From Rugalucina vietnamica (taxonomy: Eukaryota; Mollusca; Bivalvia; Lucinida; Lucinidae), in contig OZ024869.1 of NCBI GenBank assembly GCA_964017185.1, forward strand, positions 67,550,315 to 67,614,314: 64,000 nt of DNA, in the 5' to 3' direction. The notes beneath the pieces were generated by a model. That model was not told the DNA's origin and did no database searches. It saw nothing but the letters and a program-made list of their open reading frames with translations. Within the stretch, counting starts at the first letter, position 1, and the number at the start of each line of letters is the position of its first letter. Below are positions 43,344 through 55,033 of this stretch, in pieces. The translations under genes and the position numbers were made by a program.

Positions 43344-44543
43344 ATGCGGCTTTCACACTAGAGCACGATCTGTTACGATCACCGCGATTGACAAATCGCA
43401 ACTAATCGGGACATTTTGCCAAAATTCGACGTTCTGATACGTTCTCTTGCGAGTTGTTGCGTTTTGATACGATCTGTTCCGATCTGATACGATAGGGTGG
43501 TGATCGGTCAAAATTTGGAGACACGATATTGGTCCCGGATAGATACGATTAGTTACGTTCCGATAAGATTATTACGATTAAGCGCCCGATTCCAATGCGA
43601 TCTGATACGATTACCACGATACTTGACCGCGATTTGATACGAACTGATACGCGTAGATGCGTTCCGGTACGAGTCCCAAGAACTGATACGATGTGTTGCG
43701 ATAGATTACGACTGTTGACTTGACTTTTTGCTGATTGTGGTCACGATTGTGTCACGATGAGACCACGATTGGTATATACTTCGAAAACAAACATATAACT
43801 CATTACGTTTTTAAGCACTGAAGAGGAAATAACATTGATGATGGAAGGAGTTGAGAATGAAGAGAATGCGACATTTGCATTATTAATGCATGCTTATGAT
43901 AAAGCCTTATCATTCCCGTTTCTACCCCTGCCACTGTTGCCATCCTTCAGATTTCTAATTAATACTGAAAAGGACCGTATTAAAATTCAGTTTTCTATTG
44001 TTGATCAAAGAATATAATTCATTTATCGTGCCCGATGTGTTTATTGTATTTATAATTCGTAACAGATCGTAAGCATCCGTGGCAAAAGCGTGGGGTATCG
44101 TGTCTCATCGCATTTACTCGTATCAGATCGCATCCTATCGCGAGTAATTCGCATCGTCTCGTAGCTAATCGGGCTAGGCAATTTTTCTCGAATCGTAACA
44201 GACCGTAACAATTCATAGGAGATCGCAAATCATCTCAACAGATCGCAGTGTTTTGGTCGACCCCGATCACCGCGATTCAGGAACAAGATGAGATACGATT
44301 TACTGCGATTTGTTACGATGACATACGATCTGATGCGATGGCCACGATGGTCCCGCCAATCGTGGTAATCGTGGAAAAATTTTTGGCAGCCAAAAAATTC
44401 TCCACGATTATCCCGATTATCACGATTGACATCAAGATATGATACGATCTGATAAGATTGGATACGATAGTCCCGATTGGTCCACGATTAACACCACGAT
44501 ACCAATCGTGGTCGAATCGTGGTAAGTGTGAAAGCTGCATAAA
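43343..44543. mobile_element. Inner element with TTTATGCGGCTTTCACACT ends
   Basis: The inverted termini are TTTATGCGGCTTTCACACTA and AGTGTGAAAGCTGCATAAA. The arms use words like ACGATCTGATACGATTAC. The only ordinary sequence is a 250-bp core (43770..44030) with a 60-codon open stretch (43835..44017) rich in acidic residues at its start. This could be the remnant 5' end of an element-encoded gene, but I recognise no family. Confidence 0.65.
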
Positions 44544-44739
44544 ACAGTTTAAAACTTCCGTAGCGCTACCGTGGAGTTTCCCGAATCATCACGATTCATC
44601 AAGATTCACCACGATTCACCACGGTTCTACTACGAATCACTACGGTACACCACGGTACACGACGATTTACCAAATCGTGGCACCGTGGCCAAAAATCGTG
44701 AATGTGTGTTACCTATTAAAAGATCTTTGTGTTTGGGAC

Positions 44740-46140
44740 AATATTTGTATACTTCTGTCAATATTAATCTACCTATAGTTTACAACTCGTGTAGACACGG
44801 AATTCAAACTTTTTTTTCTGTTAATCCCTGAAGTTTGAATAAGGATAAAACCCTCTGTTGTTTGTAGAACTTACTTAAAATATGTAAACTTTACTCTGTA
44901 TTGTAAGAAAACACAAATATAGTAGTCATTCATCTGCGATAGCGAATTCTGTGCGATGAGTTTTTTATGCGTACCAAAATGCGAAAAAATGCTGTAATGT
45001 TCGAACATTTAACATGATTATAAAATCGAAAATTAGTTCAAAGCCTATGGTATAACTGTATTATATTAATTATTTCTTTAACCAATATCCATTTTGTCGC
45101 ACACAAAAAGAAAATTTACACAAAACGAAATACAGAATAACCATTTTCTTATTCTAATGGGTTACACTGGTTGCGACATTAGTATCTACTTGCAACATCA
45201 CTAGACCCTTGTCGGTTGCGAAGCATGTTAGCAGATTACCTTGTCAGCGCGACAAGCGTCACACTTGTTTTGCTTGTACTTGCTAGGCACAATATTTTAT
45301 AATATTTTCAAGACCCTAGTTTATTCTATGACGACGCAGGGTTGTCTGTGTGATATAATTTCATGTAAAATTATAATATTTTCAAGACCCTAGTTTATTC
45401 TATGACGACGCAGGGTTGTCTGTGTGATATAATTTCATGTAAAAATTATTGACTTGAAATGCTATTTCGTTTTCAACAAAAATAAGTATTTAAGACTATT
45501 TATGGACAACCTTTTCATTTGATCAGATTTTCCATATGAGCAGCTTCATGAGAAAACCGGATTTTTGCATATGCGAAAACAAAGGCGCAGATCAGCTGTG
45601 CAGTAACTGCACAGCTGATCAGCACCTTTGTTTTCGCTACACGAATAGAAAAATTCCTTCTCTATATGCTTTCTCCTGTAAGTGTACAGACCGGTTAATC
45701 GAAAATCCCGAACACCGGTTTTCTCATGTCGCGGCTCATGAAGCGCATAATGTGCATACATATAAACTATTTTAAAACCCCCTATCTTTGCCAATACCAA
45801 TTAGAATTTGAAGAAATAATTGAAAAACACCAAGTTTGCATTTATTTTATCAAAAATACGTGCAAGTTTAGAAGTTTATTGCCAATCATAGAAACTGTAT
45901 TAAACTCCTCAAAACTGAGGACAGTCATCGAGAGTTTTCTTGGATAAATTTATTCGCTACATTTTCGGCGTTATTAGACATTCAGAGAAATAGTTTTTTG
46001 TGCACTTATTTCAAAATTTTCCTATAGTTTACAACTCGTGTAGGCACGTTTAGATTCTGAAAAGTTTTAAACAAATAAAATCGACTCATCCTCATTTTAG
46101 GGTTTTCTGGTGTAACGTGTTTGCTACAAACTCGGCGTAG
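44740..46140. repeat. Segmentally duplicated block, diverged unit
   Basis: CCTATAGTTTACAACTCGTG occurs at about 44770, 46022 and 48836, and TTTGAATAAGGATAAAACCC at 44834 and 48910. Parts of 45470..45540 and 45900..45950 match the 1.0-kb tandem unit to the right. Contains a 75-78 bp perfect tandem (45298..45449) and a family Y MITE. Confidence 0.7.
45536..45740 (-). mobile_element. MITE family Y, copy
   Basis: Begins GAGCAGCTTCATGAGAAAAC and ends GGTTTTCTCATGTCGCGGCT. The hairpin arms use GCAGATCAGCTGTGCAGTAA with its mirror. Confidence 0.85.
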
Positions 46141-48139
46141 CTGACCGCATCTTTATGATAAACATTTCAATCGATCTGTTATGCTGCAGGTGTATTTGAT
46201 ATAATTAAGATTATTGACTTGATATGCAATTTTTATTCATCAAAAATAAGTACTTAAATGAGCAATATTTTCGTTTGATCAGACATGCATGATAAACAGA
46301 TCCTCAATATTTTAAATGTTTATATCTATGGAAAACTATTAAATGCATGCCTGCGATATGATTTTCGATATCGTCGCAAAGAATGGGGAATCGAAGGGAA
46401 TCGAAGGGAATCGAAGGGAAATCACCAAGTTAACAAATTCTTACGTGCATGTTCAAAAGTTTATAGTGTGATTGTGTAAGAAAGACTTTCCATCTCCGTT
46501 TATTGCAAATAAGATTTATGGATCAAGGGCGTCCCGTTTCTTAAGAAAACTTGGTAAGATTTCACAACTCCAAATTGAGGACAGGCATCAATAATTTCTT
46601 TGGATAAACTTGATGGCTATATTCATGTTAAGCTACAAGTAGGCAACGATCAGGAAAAGGCGCAATTAGAAAGAGAATCCCTCTCCAAAAACCGAGGTGG
46701 GAAAAAATAAATTAACAATCAGGCACTTATACCATGAAAACATATCGTAAGCCGAAAGAGCAGCTATTTTCCCAGTAGGTGGGCACTCAGTTACCTAAAC
46801 ATAATTAGAAAATGAAAACATACATCAGGCGCAAACAGCACAAAAAGCTTTAAAACCAAGACACCAAACAATAAGAACCACCACAGAAGTATCGCCTTGA
46901 AATGATCAGTAAAATAAAATTACTGGCGGGCTTAAATCGATTTCTCACCCTCAGCTTCTGCAGTGATTTACAACATTTGGTTCGTTGTACGGTCCTTGTG
47001 GTGAATCTCTAACTGGTCAATGAATCATCAAGGACAAACAAATAAATCATGATAACCACCACGATGAATCAAAAACGAGGACTCACAGATTGAATAAGCT
47101 GCCCGACGATGGAGATCCCTGGGCGCCAAATAACTCAACACTAACTTCGGAGCTGACCGCATCTTTATGATAAACATTTCAATTGATCTGTTATGCTGCA
47201 GGTGTATTTGATATAATTAAGATTATTGACTTGAAATGCAATTTTTATTCATCAAAAAATAAGTACTTAAATGAGCAATATTTTTGTTTGATCAGACATG
47301 CATGATAAACAGATCCTCAATATTTTAAATGTTTATATCTATGGAAAACTATTAAATGCCTGCCTGCGATATGATTTTCGATATCGTCGCAAAGAATGGG
47401 GAATCGAAGGGAATCGAAGGGAAATCACCAAGTTAACAAATTCTTACGTGCATGTTCAAAAGTTTATAGTGTGATTGTGTAAAAAAGACTTTCCATCTCC
47501 GTTTATTGCAAATAAGATTTATGGATCAAGGGCGTCCCGTTTCTTAAGAAAACTTGGTAAGATTTCACAACTCCAAATTGAGGACAGGCATCAATAATTT
47601 CTTTGGATAAACTTGATGGCTATACAAGTAGGCAACGATCAGGAAAAGGCGCAATTAGAAAGAGAATCCCTCTCCAAAAACCGAGGTGGGAAAAAATAAA
47701 TTAACAATCAGGCACTTATACCATGAAAACATATCGTAAGCCGAAAGAGCAGCTATTTTCCCAGTAGGTGGGCACTCAGTTACCTAAACATAATTAGAAA
47801 ATGAAAACATACATCAGGCGCAAACAGCACAAAAAGCTTTAAAACCAAGACACCAAACAATAAGAACCACCACAGAAGTATCGCCTTGAAATGATCAGTA
47901 AAATAAAATTACTGGCGGGCTTAAATCGATTTCTCACCCTCAGCTTCTGCAGTGATTTACAACATTTGGTTCGTTGTACGGTCCTTGTGGTGAATCTCTA
48001 ACTGGTCAATGAATCATCAAGGACAAACAAATAAATCATGATAACCACCACGATGAATCAAAAACGAGGACTCACAGATTGAATAAGCTGCCCGACGATG
48101 GAGATCCCTGGGCGCCAAATAACTCAACACTAACTTCGG

Positions 48140-48142
<3 letters not shown>
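46141..48142. repeat. Near-perfect 1.0-kb tandem duplication
   Basis: Unit 1 is 46141..47152 and unit 2 is 47153..48142. Both start CTGACCGCATCTTTATGATA and end CTAACTTCGGAG. The differences are few: one or two GAATCGAAGG copies, a short deletion near 47625 and single bases. Each unit contains an inverted copy of repeat family Z. The second unit is followed by a poly-A run (48143..48181). Confidence 0.92.
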
Positions 48143-48182
<40 letters not shown>

Positions 48183-49002
48183 AAACAAAAAACAAACAAC
48201 GACAATTCAACAAAACAGTTGAACCCCGGTGGACCAAACTCGGGCCCCAACCAACTAAGTGGGGGCCATCATAAAGTCTGACGCCCGACGCACCGGCGTG
48301 TAATTGAAGAAGGCAGCATAGTTATCAACCATGATTGGGTTAAAAACTAAGCATGCAGACTGTCGCATAACTTTTAAGTTATGACCTATACGTCTCTAAC
48401 GTGTAATGATTTTTTCTCAACTGAAAAGAAAAATCATTCTTTCCTATAGGTTTCTTAATTTTTTAAACCAAATCACCATAAAATTCTGGTTCCGAAAGAC
48501 CCTCGCGTAAAAGGGTCTTTAGCCCAACATTAAATTTGGAAATCAATTTATAGTGTCTGTGATAAATTTAGAAAATGTCTTTCGAAGGTTATGTTACCGA
48601 TAGCCCTGCTGGAGAAGTTTGGCTGTTAAACATTTATTTCGAGCATTGATTGAAGTCCGCAACATGATTGCATACTCTAGCAAACCTAATAAGTTGTGAA
48701 ATGTATACACCATAAAAAGCACGGCGAGGAACTTCACCATCAGTTTCATATCAGACTTTGAAGAAGCCATTTATAGAAAGGGTATTGTTTTTTTTTCTGA
48801 CAATATTTGTACAACTTATGTCAATATTACTCTTCCTATAGTTTACAACTCGTGTAAATACGGATTCGAATCTGTTTAACTTCGAATCTGTTTATGTTAA
48901 TCCCTGAAGTTTGAATAAGGATAAAACCCTACTTTTGTTTATAGAACTTACTTAAAATATGTTAGTGTTACTCTGTAGAATAAGAAAACATATTAGCATA
49001 AG
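48143..49002. other. Poly-A run and duplicated flank
   Basis: An A run of about 38 and then A-rich sequence precede GTTGAACCCCGGTGGACCAA, which continues family Z. 48800..49000 duplicates 44740..44920. No gene. Confidence 0.6.
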
Positions 49003-49150
49003 GAAACATGTCCATGAAAAGCATACCCCCTTAACCCCCACTTTTATAAAGTAAAACTGGGGTATACAAGGGTGTGCCCTATTTTTCTTATAATTGATCT
49101 AAACTAGATTGTGGGTACTAACGTGTACCCACAATACATGTGGAAAAGTA
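49003..49150 (+). mobile_element. MITE family X, shortened copy
   Basis: Has AACATGTCCATGAAAAGCAT and CCCACTTTTATAAAGTAAAA, then a truncated hairpin GATTGTGGGTACTAACGTGT. Confidence 0.75.
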
Positions 49151-50747
49151 ATAACTCCAGCTAAATACTGAATAATCATGAGTATTATTATTATATCGTT
49201 TCAAAATATGTTTAAATAAGTAATAAAGATTACTGTGGCGTCTCTTGAGAAAATGCATGACTGTGCAAGATAAACTTATCAAAACAGTTTGATGATAAAA
49301 ATCCCTTTGTTTTTACTCACCAGAGTTTTAAGGATTAATTTTTATAATTTCAGTTTTTCTCATAATTAATGTTTTGTGTTTCTAGCTGAACCGGGTCAGA
49401 TACAGGATGATCCGAAAAGTTAACTACATGTATTTCTCAAGATAGGATTTGAAAATGTGATTTCAAGTTTTGAAAGTCAATAAAAATCCCATTTGCACCT
49501 TTGATCATTATGTATGGAAATATTGGAACGTTCGGCCACGAAAAATATACTAGGCAAATTAAATTTAGCAATTTTCGTAACATTCGCCAAACTCTGCACA
49601 TACATGTAAGCAATAAAAGTCATATTTTGGAATATGGACGTAAGTGGTATCTTTTCGGCAAGAACTTTCAAGTGAAACATTTCGAAAAAATCAAACCTTA
49701 CGGCGATACTGACGTGACATTACAATTTAAGACACATGATCAAAACTTGCAGGTCTGCTTAAAGTGGGAAACCAAAATCATGCTTATGCAACTCTTTAGT
49801 TATCATAAAAAATGTTTGGAAACAAAATTTTATCGCTGAGAAATTAAGATCGTAAGTTTTCGGATTCGACGTTTTTTGTTTTGCTCCTACGTTATCGCCT
49901 TACAGTCACATTTCTAACTGGAATTTCCCGAAAACCGGCAATGAGTTAAAATGTCTGATGCATACCGATATGTTAAAATGAAGAGAGTTTGCCAAATTCC
50001 CTATCTTGGCTTTATAACGTGAGCTTAAATAAAGAGTTTAACGTCAGCGTTATCTCACTAGAATGACGAGTTATGGCTCTGAATCTTTCAAGTGTTACTG
50101 ACCACGGTATTGGCTGCATTGTGCTTTGTTGTCTTGTTTTGTTTTTATAAAATCAATGGAAACCAAGTTACCCGAAATTAAGGCAATTTCGACCTATTGA
50201 CGGCGCGTTGACGTCGTTTTTGGCAGGTAAAGAATGTACCGCAAAAGCCCAATCTCACTTGTCACATAATCAACAACGTTCATAAAGAAGGGTTGAAAAG
50301 GATGGGCCTAATGGACTAAACAAAAGTCAGCTGTTTGCATTGTGTTCAATACTTGAGAATTTGGCATCCTCACCCTTTCTGTATTTGTTGGTTGTTCCAA
50401 AAGCCTCTTTAAAGGATGGCGTTTTTCAATTCATCGTATGCCTAAGACACTGTTCTTGTCATTTACGTTAACGAAATGTCCAAAATTGCTCTGAGGTGAT
50501 CAAAAATATATGTAACATAAAAAAATGCTAAATTTATTTTGCATAGTATATGTCGGTTGAATGTCAAAAAGACAAAAAAACAGTCCTGCATGTGTGCATA
50601 ATGTCATGTATTTAATGCTTGAAAACAAGCAAGTAGACAGAAAGAACATTTTGGCCCCAAAGAGTGCACCACGTAGACATACACGTACAGGTCCAAAGGC
50701 TGGAACAGCTGCGGTAATGTCGGGACGTCGCCTCTATTTTATCAAGT
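49151..50747. other. No gene recognised
   Basis: The longest open stretch (49501..49839, 112 codons) has no recognisable motif or splice context. No repeats were identified. Confidence 0.4.
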
Positions 50748-51115
50748 TATTACTGCAGTTGGCGCTGTGCCGTGTGGCGGCCCTAAAACGTTTCCCCGTT
50801 CATCATCCATAGTGCAGATTATATTATTTCTTTCGGTCCTTCGAGATCAGTTAGAATATTCAGAGTAATAAAAATTGCACGTTTAGAGCCATCTTCTAAA
50901 CAATGTTTTACATGTAATTATTTCACCCCGTTTCTAAAGGCATGTGTCTTTGATTTAGACTTACCTTACAAGTGTAAATGTTTGATATTGCAATATCGTC
51001 GCCGGTTTATAAAGGGTCACTGAGGGTTCAGTACCCGAAATTGAGCAATATGGCCCATACTACATCCCTTTGAACGTTTTCACTGCTTCCAAAGTGTCAA
51101 GCTTATATTTATTGG
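50748..51115 (+). repeat. Dispersed repeat family R2, longest copy
   Basis: Starts CCGTGTGGCGGCCCTAAAAC and ends CACTGCTTCCAAAG, about 370 bp. Contains CTTTGATTTAGACTTACC and GGGTCACTGAGGGTTCAGTA. Non-coding; probably a SINE- or MITE-class element. Confidence 0.75.
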
Positions 51116-51405
51116 TTTCAACAGTTTGTCGAAACCGTCCTAGATATAACGGCGCCATCCCCAGAAGATGAACAATTTGGGATCAAAATTTTATTGTTTT
51201 GGTTGCTGGTTAAGTGATGATAGACCAGGGTAGCGTTGCATATTAAACAGTATTATACACTGAAAGCAATAATATGAAAAAGGTTTTAATGGTTCGGTTG
51301 CACATTAGAATTGGCTACCGTCTAATGCCCAATCTATTTATTTTTCAGTGAATTAAATATTGACAGTCTTATCGCTGAAAGCCTTCGGCACTTTGCTCCC
51401 CATCA

Positions 51406-51543
51406 GAATAACATGTCCGTGAACTATGTATACCCCCTTAAAATTTTTGTTGGGTGCATAGGGTCTAGGGATATACATTTGTATCTTATTTTGTTCCAAA
51501 CATTGATCCGGAACCGCCGTATACCCACAATCTATGTTTCAAG

Positions 51544-51594
<51 letters not shown>

Positions 51595-51666
51595 AAAAAT
51601 AATTTTCAATTTCTACAGCTGTACAAAAATCTATAGGTATATTGCATGGACGTGTTCTCGCAATGC
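51406..51666 (+). mobile_element. MITE family X, copy with poly-T expansion
   Basis: Has AATAACATGTCCGTGAACTA, CGTATACCCACAATCTATGT and the terminal ATTGCATGGACGTGTTCTCG. The A/T tract after the hairpin is expanded to about 46 T (51548..51593). Confidence 0.8.
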
Positions 51667-53149
51667 TATTAAATTGCAACTTCTTTGGGTTCCTATTGTC
51701 CACCTCGACCTGTTGACCCGATACAATATGTCATTACAACACCTCGCCCAACCAACATGACCCACCTCACGAGAAAACCATTCTTCGTGCAGGCCTTCTT
51801 GCGGAATTGAGGTCGGTATGTATGATCACGTATAAAGTCCTGTAAGTTAGGGCTTTGAAGAAAATGATGGTTAACCAGAAAATTCTAGATAAATTCTAGA
51901 TCAAATACGATGTACATCTATAAGAATGACCGTTGTTTGATCTGTAAGGTCATATGTATTTTAGTCATAGGACCGGCTTTTTTAATTATCTTAATAACAT
52001 CTTACCGTGTGTCAAAGTTCTAGAATTACAACCGCTCTAACTTTATCTAACTACATGTCCTTTTGTCTGACTCTAAAGATTTGATGTCACACATGTATAC
52101 CCAAGTAATCAAATAATATAAATAAACTCACGGACTTTAAAATCGCAACACTTGCATGATCGATTCTTCCTCTCAGAATATAGGATTTTTCCGAAAAAAT
52201 ATTTGTTGAACTGAAAATTACAATATGTCTGCTTAGATTCAATGCTAAACGAAATGCCAGCGCCCGTGATTAACTTTATTGAGTATGGTTCCAAGTATTA
52301 CCCCAAATTCAACAAAAATAAATTGCATAATAGCTCAATGGGCACGAAAGAAATTCTTCAAGTCAAACATGATTTCTGGGAAGAAAGATCAAAACCCAAA
52401 CAAATGCTGTTGGCTTTTATTTGCATTAAAAGGCGGAAATCATGCTAGTTTAACCAGGAGCTTAATAACAGTGTTCTGGGCTGCTTATGTATAGGCAAAT
52501 AGAGGTCAATGCCCCTTATCACTTCTTGCGGCTCAATTGAAAAAGTGCATAGTGACATGAAATGTGCGTTTTCGACTATTACATCGGGGCCTATCGACCG
52601 TTTGCATATTGCCGGAGACCCATGAAGCGAATCATATCGACTACAGATTATACCGCCATTTCTGTCCACGCTTGATATGTATGGTTCTATACAATATCTA
52701 CGAAAATAGGTGAACACGATTATATCTCAAACTTTGTATATGAAGAAAAATGCTTTTAAAAGATATCAGTTAATGAATACATAATATGAGCCACCTAGGT
52801 TTAAATTTTAAAATTTGAGTCGATTTGAAAGAACGTGTATGCTCAGATTCGTCTTACAATTTATTGACATACGTCTAGATGTAAAGATACGGTAAATAAA
52901 AGGAATAACTACAAGGTCTTCGTATATGTAACTCTAATGCTTTTCTTTTGACTTGTGATAATCGACTTTCAGCACTCACCACTACGAAAGTGGGCATGAA
53001 TTCTTGCATGCTCCGTTAACTTAACTTGGGATATAGTATAGGTTACGACAATAAAGAATGCAGGTATTATAGTAAGTAAAGCATAGACGCGGTTCGAACC
53101 GAACTCGCAATAAGTTTAATGCATTAGCTTAATGCCAAGATTGGAAGTT
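51667..53149. other. No gene recognised
   Basis: Includes a lone Y-like terminus at 51770..51790 (CACCTCACGAGAAAACCATT). The rest is unique AT-rich sequence without coding signal. Confidence 0.4.
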
Positions 53150-53460
53150 TTTCTTAGGAGTTCACATGGGCTGCTTGTGCCTCTAGGTAAAGCTTCAACG
53201 CTACTGACTGTCCAGCTGATTACCGGTTAACAGCTCAGGTCTGAGCCTGTCCATGACAAGTTTAGTTCTAGATAAAACATGTATATATTTAAGCCTTATT
53301 GGCTTAGTTGGGTGGTTATATTTGTATGAAACACTTTTTGGGTGTCATGACGTCCTAATTTAGAGTACAATTCCCATAAAATGGAGACAACATCCCAACA
53401 TGAACATAGATGTTGAATGGGACGCTTAACCACAACTCAAACAAAATCAAGTGAGTGGCA
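53150..53460 (+). repeat. Dispersed repeat family R, copy 2
   Basis: Matches 21110..21440 through GGGCTGCTTGTGCCTCTAGG, TATTGGCTTAGTTGGGTGGT and CCCATAAAATGGAGACAACA. Confidence 0.75.
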
Positions 53461-53795
53461 GCAAAATGCTATTAAACAATTTTGGTATGAAATCGTCTTT
53501 AATATTACTGGTTAGATGGTTGATAAGCTTGTTGCAGATAAGCATCTTGCTAAGCACATAAGAACAAATACGTTTTAGTGTAAAATAGTCTACATGTTTA
53601 AGTAATAATTATTATTATAAACTTAATGTTCTTGATACTTTCCTTGTAGGGGTACTTAATGTACTTATTTGTATTTGTGACTTGACATTGTTTGTTTCCT
53701 TTAGTGCATGCATACCTTTACGGTGCAAATGTTACAAAAAGGCCTGGCCTTCTAAAGTAACATCAGTATGAAATGATTTTTAACACTGCTTGAAA

Positions 53796-54017
53796 TGAGC
53801 CGCCTCGTGGGAAAACCAACAATGTGGTTTCCGAACAGGTCCGAAACAAACCAACCTGTACAGTCACAGAAAAGAGCTAGAAGCTTGAAATTTCGGATTT
53901 AAGTAGAAGAGGAATTGCACTAACAAAGGCGCTGATCAGCTTCGCGGTCACCGCGAAGCTGATCTGCGTCTTTGTTTTCGCATATGCAGATTGTTGGTTT
54001 TCTCATGGGGCGGCTCA
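53796..54017 (+). mobile_element. MITE family Y, well-preserved copy
   Basis: Termini GAGCCGCCTCGTGGGAAAAC and GGTTTTCTCATGGGGCGGCT. The hairpin GCTGATCAGCTTCGCGGTCA and its mirror are intact. Confidence 0.9.
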
Positions 54018-54044
54018 AATAAATGACAGTACTGGTGAATGAAG

Positions 54045-54285
54045 TTTAATTGGGTCGAGTAGCGAAAAAATATGTCTTCGAAGTTTCGACCAGATCCGAT
54101 ACAGATGCAGTCACACTATGTCCACGATCTTGAAAATAAATTAAGACTAAGAAGTATGCAGTATCCTCTCTCTAGCGTAAATAATGACAACTTTGAACAG
54201 TCTTTGTAGTTAGTCTAACCCTCTTCCTTCATACGCTTCAATGCATACAAAAAGCCGGTTTTCTCATGACACGCCTCAATTAAAT
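54045..54285 (+). mobile_element. MITE family Y, decayed copy
   Basis: Only CGACCAGATCCGATACAGAT and the terminus CCGGTTTTCTCATGACACGC are recognisable. It lies directly after the intact copy. Confidence 0.5.
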
Positions 54286-54451
54286 ACATCTTCTTTCAAC
54301 CGAAATAATGGTCTACCGTTTAGCTTTAATATACACTAAACCAACGGTGCTTTGAACTTTTAAACTCTAAATTGTGTGAAATATGCACATATTCAATACT
54401 GTCGTAAACACCTATGCTATCATTGCACTTGTAATTCCTACAATACTATGT

Positions 54452-54698
54452 TGCATCACGAAAACATGTCCATGTAATGCATACCCCCTTGAACCCCACT
54501 TTTATATAGTAAAACTAGGGTATGCAGGGTATACCTATTTTTTCTTATTTTTGCTCCAAAACATAGATTGTGGGTACTCGTTAGAACCGCCTCGCTATGT
54601 TTTGAGCGAAAATAAGAAAACTATTAAAAATTTACTACTGAAAATTTTCAATTTTTACATCTTTAGAAATCACTGTATGGGCATGTTTTCGTAATGGG
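54452..54698 (+). mobile_element. MITE family X, copy
   Basis: The termini CACGAAAACATGTCCATGTA and TGGGCATGTTTTCGTAATG pair. The hairpin is shortened at the apex. About 220 bp upstream of the first SLC6 exon. Confidence 0.85.
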
Positions 54699-54915
54699 AA
54701 TTTTGATATTTATAAACGAGTAACGATTCAGGTTACGTGTGCTGCTTTCTGGCTTGCTACTAGGTCCCTTGAAATATTTGTTAGTGCGTCCAAAATTCCC
54801 TGAAAATAAAAAAGTCACTTTTGCCCAGTCCCAAATTATCTAAAATATTGTTGTTTTGGACGTAAAACAAACAAAATTGAGACAAACTAAAACATGTCAA
54901 TATTCCATTTTCCAG

Positions 54916-55033
54916 CACGATGAGCGAGAGACATGGGGTCGGAAGCTGGACTTCATGTTGTCCTGTGTGGGGTACGCTGTGGGGCTGGGAAATATTTGGA
55001 GATTCCCTTATCTTTGCTACAGAAATGGTGGAG
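54916..55033 (+). CDS. SLC6 exon 1 of those seen (TM1)
   Basis: Encodes [20 protein letters not shown] then [19 protein letters not shown]. The acceptor is TTCCAG and the donor GTGAGT; 118 nt, ending in phase 1. This is the NSS signature with the unwound TM1 that binds Na+ and substrate. [10 protein letters not shown] is the usual start of the conserved core, so only the cytosolic N-terminus is missing. Confidence 0.95.

Larger units (their letters stand above)
42021..44713. mobile_element. Nested inverted-repeat elements built from a degenerate 10-bp motif
   Basis: Terminal motif GCCCCGTTTACACATTCACG occurs at 42022 and 42125. It recurs inverted at about 42860..42881 and, shortened, at about 44690..44713. 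Almost all sequence between is written as 10-bp words of the form ACGATTCACC, ACGGTTCTAC, ACGAATCACT or their complements. Layers: outer pair 42124..42300 with 44545..44713; a palindrome 42301..42775 with 42885..43343; and an inner element 43343..44543. No intact transposase is present. Open frames here mirror each other across the palindrome and are artefacts. Confidence 0.8.

Noticed and set aside
42276-43437. Two similar open frames (NRESSWCQ-FHGFATELHDWL) on opposite strands
   Set aside because: They are the same palindrome arm read from both sides. The sequence is a degenerate 10-bp repeat, so the similarity reflects DNA structure and not protein conservation.
49501-49839. 112-codon open frame
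   Set aside because: No recognisable domain, no splice context and no paralogue in the window. Length is within chance for a 64-kb AT-rich region.
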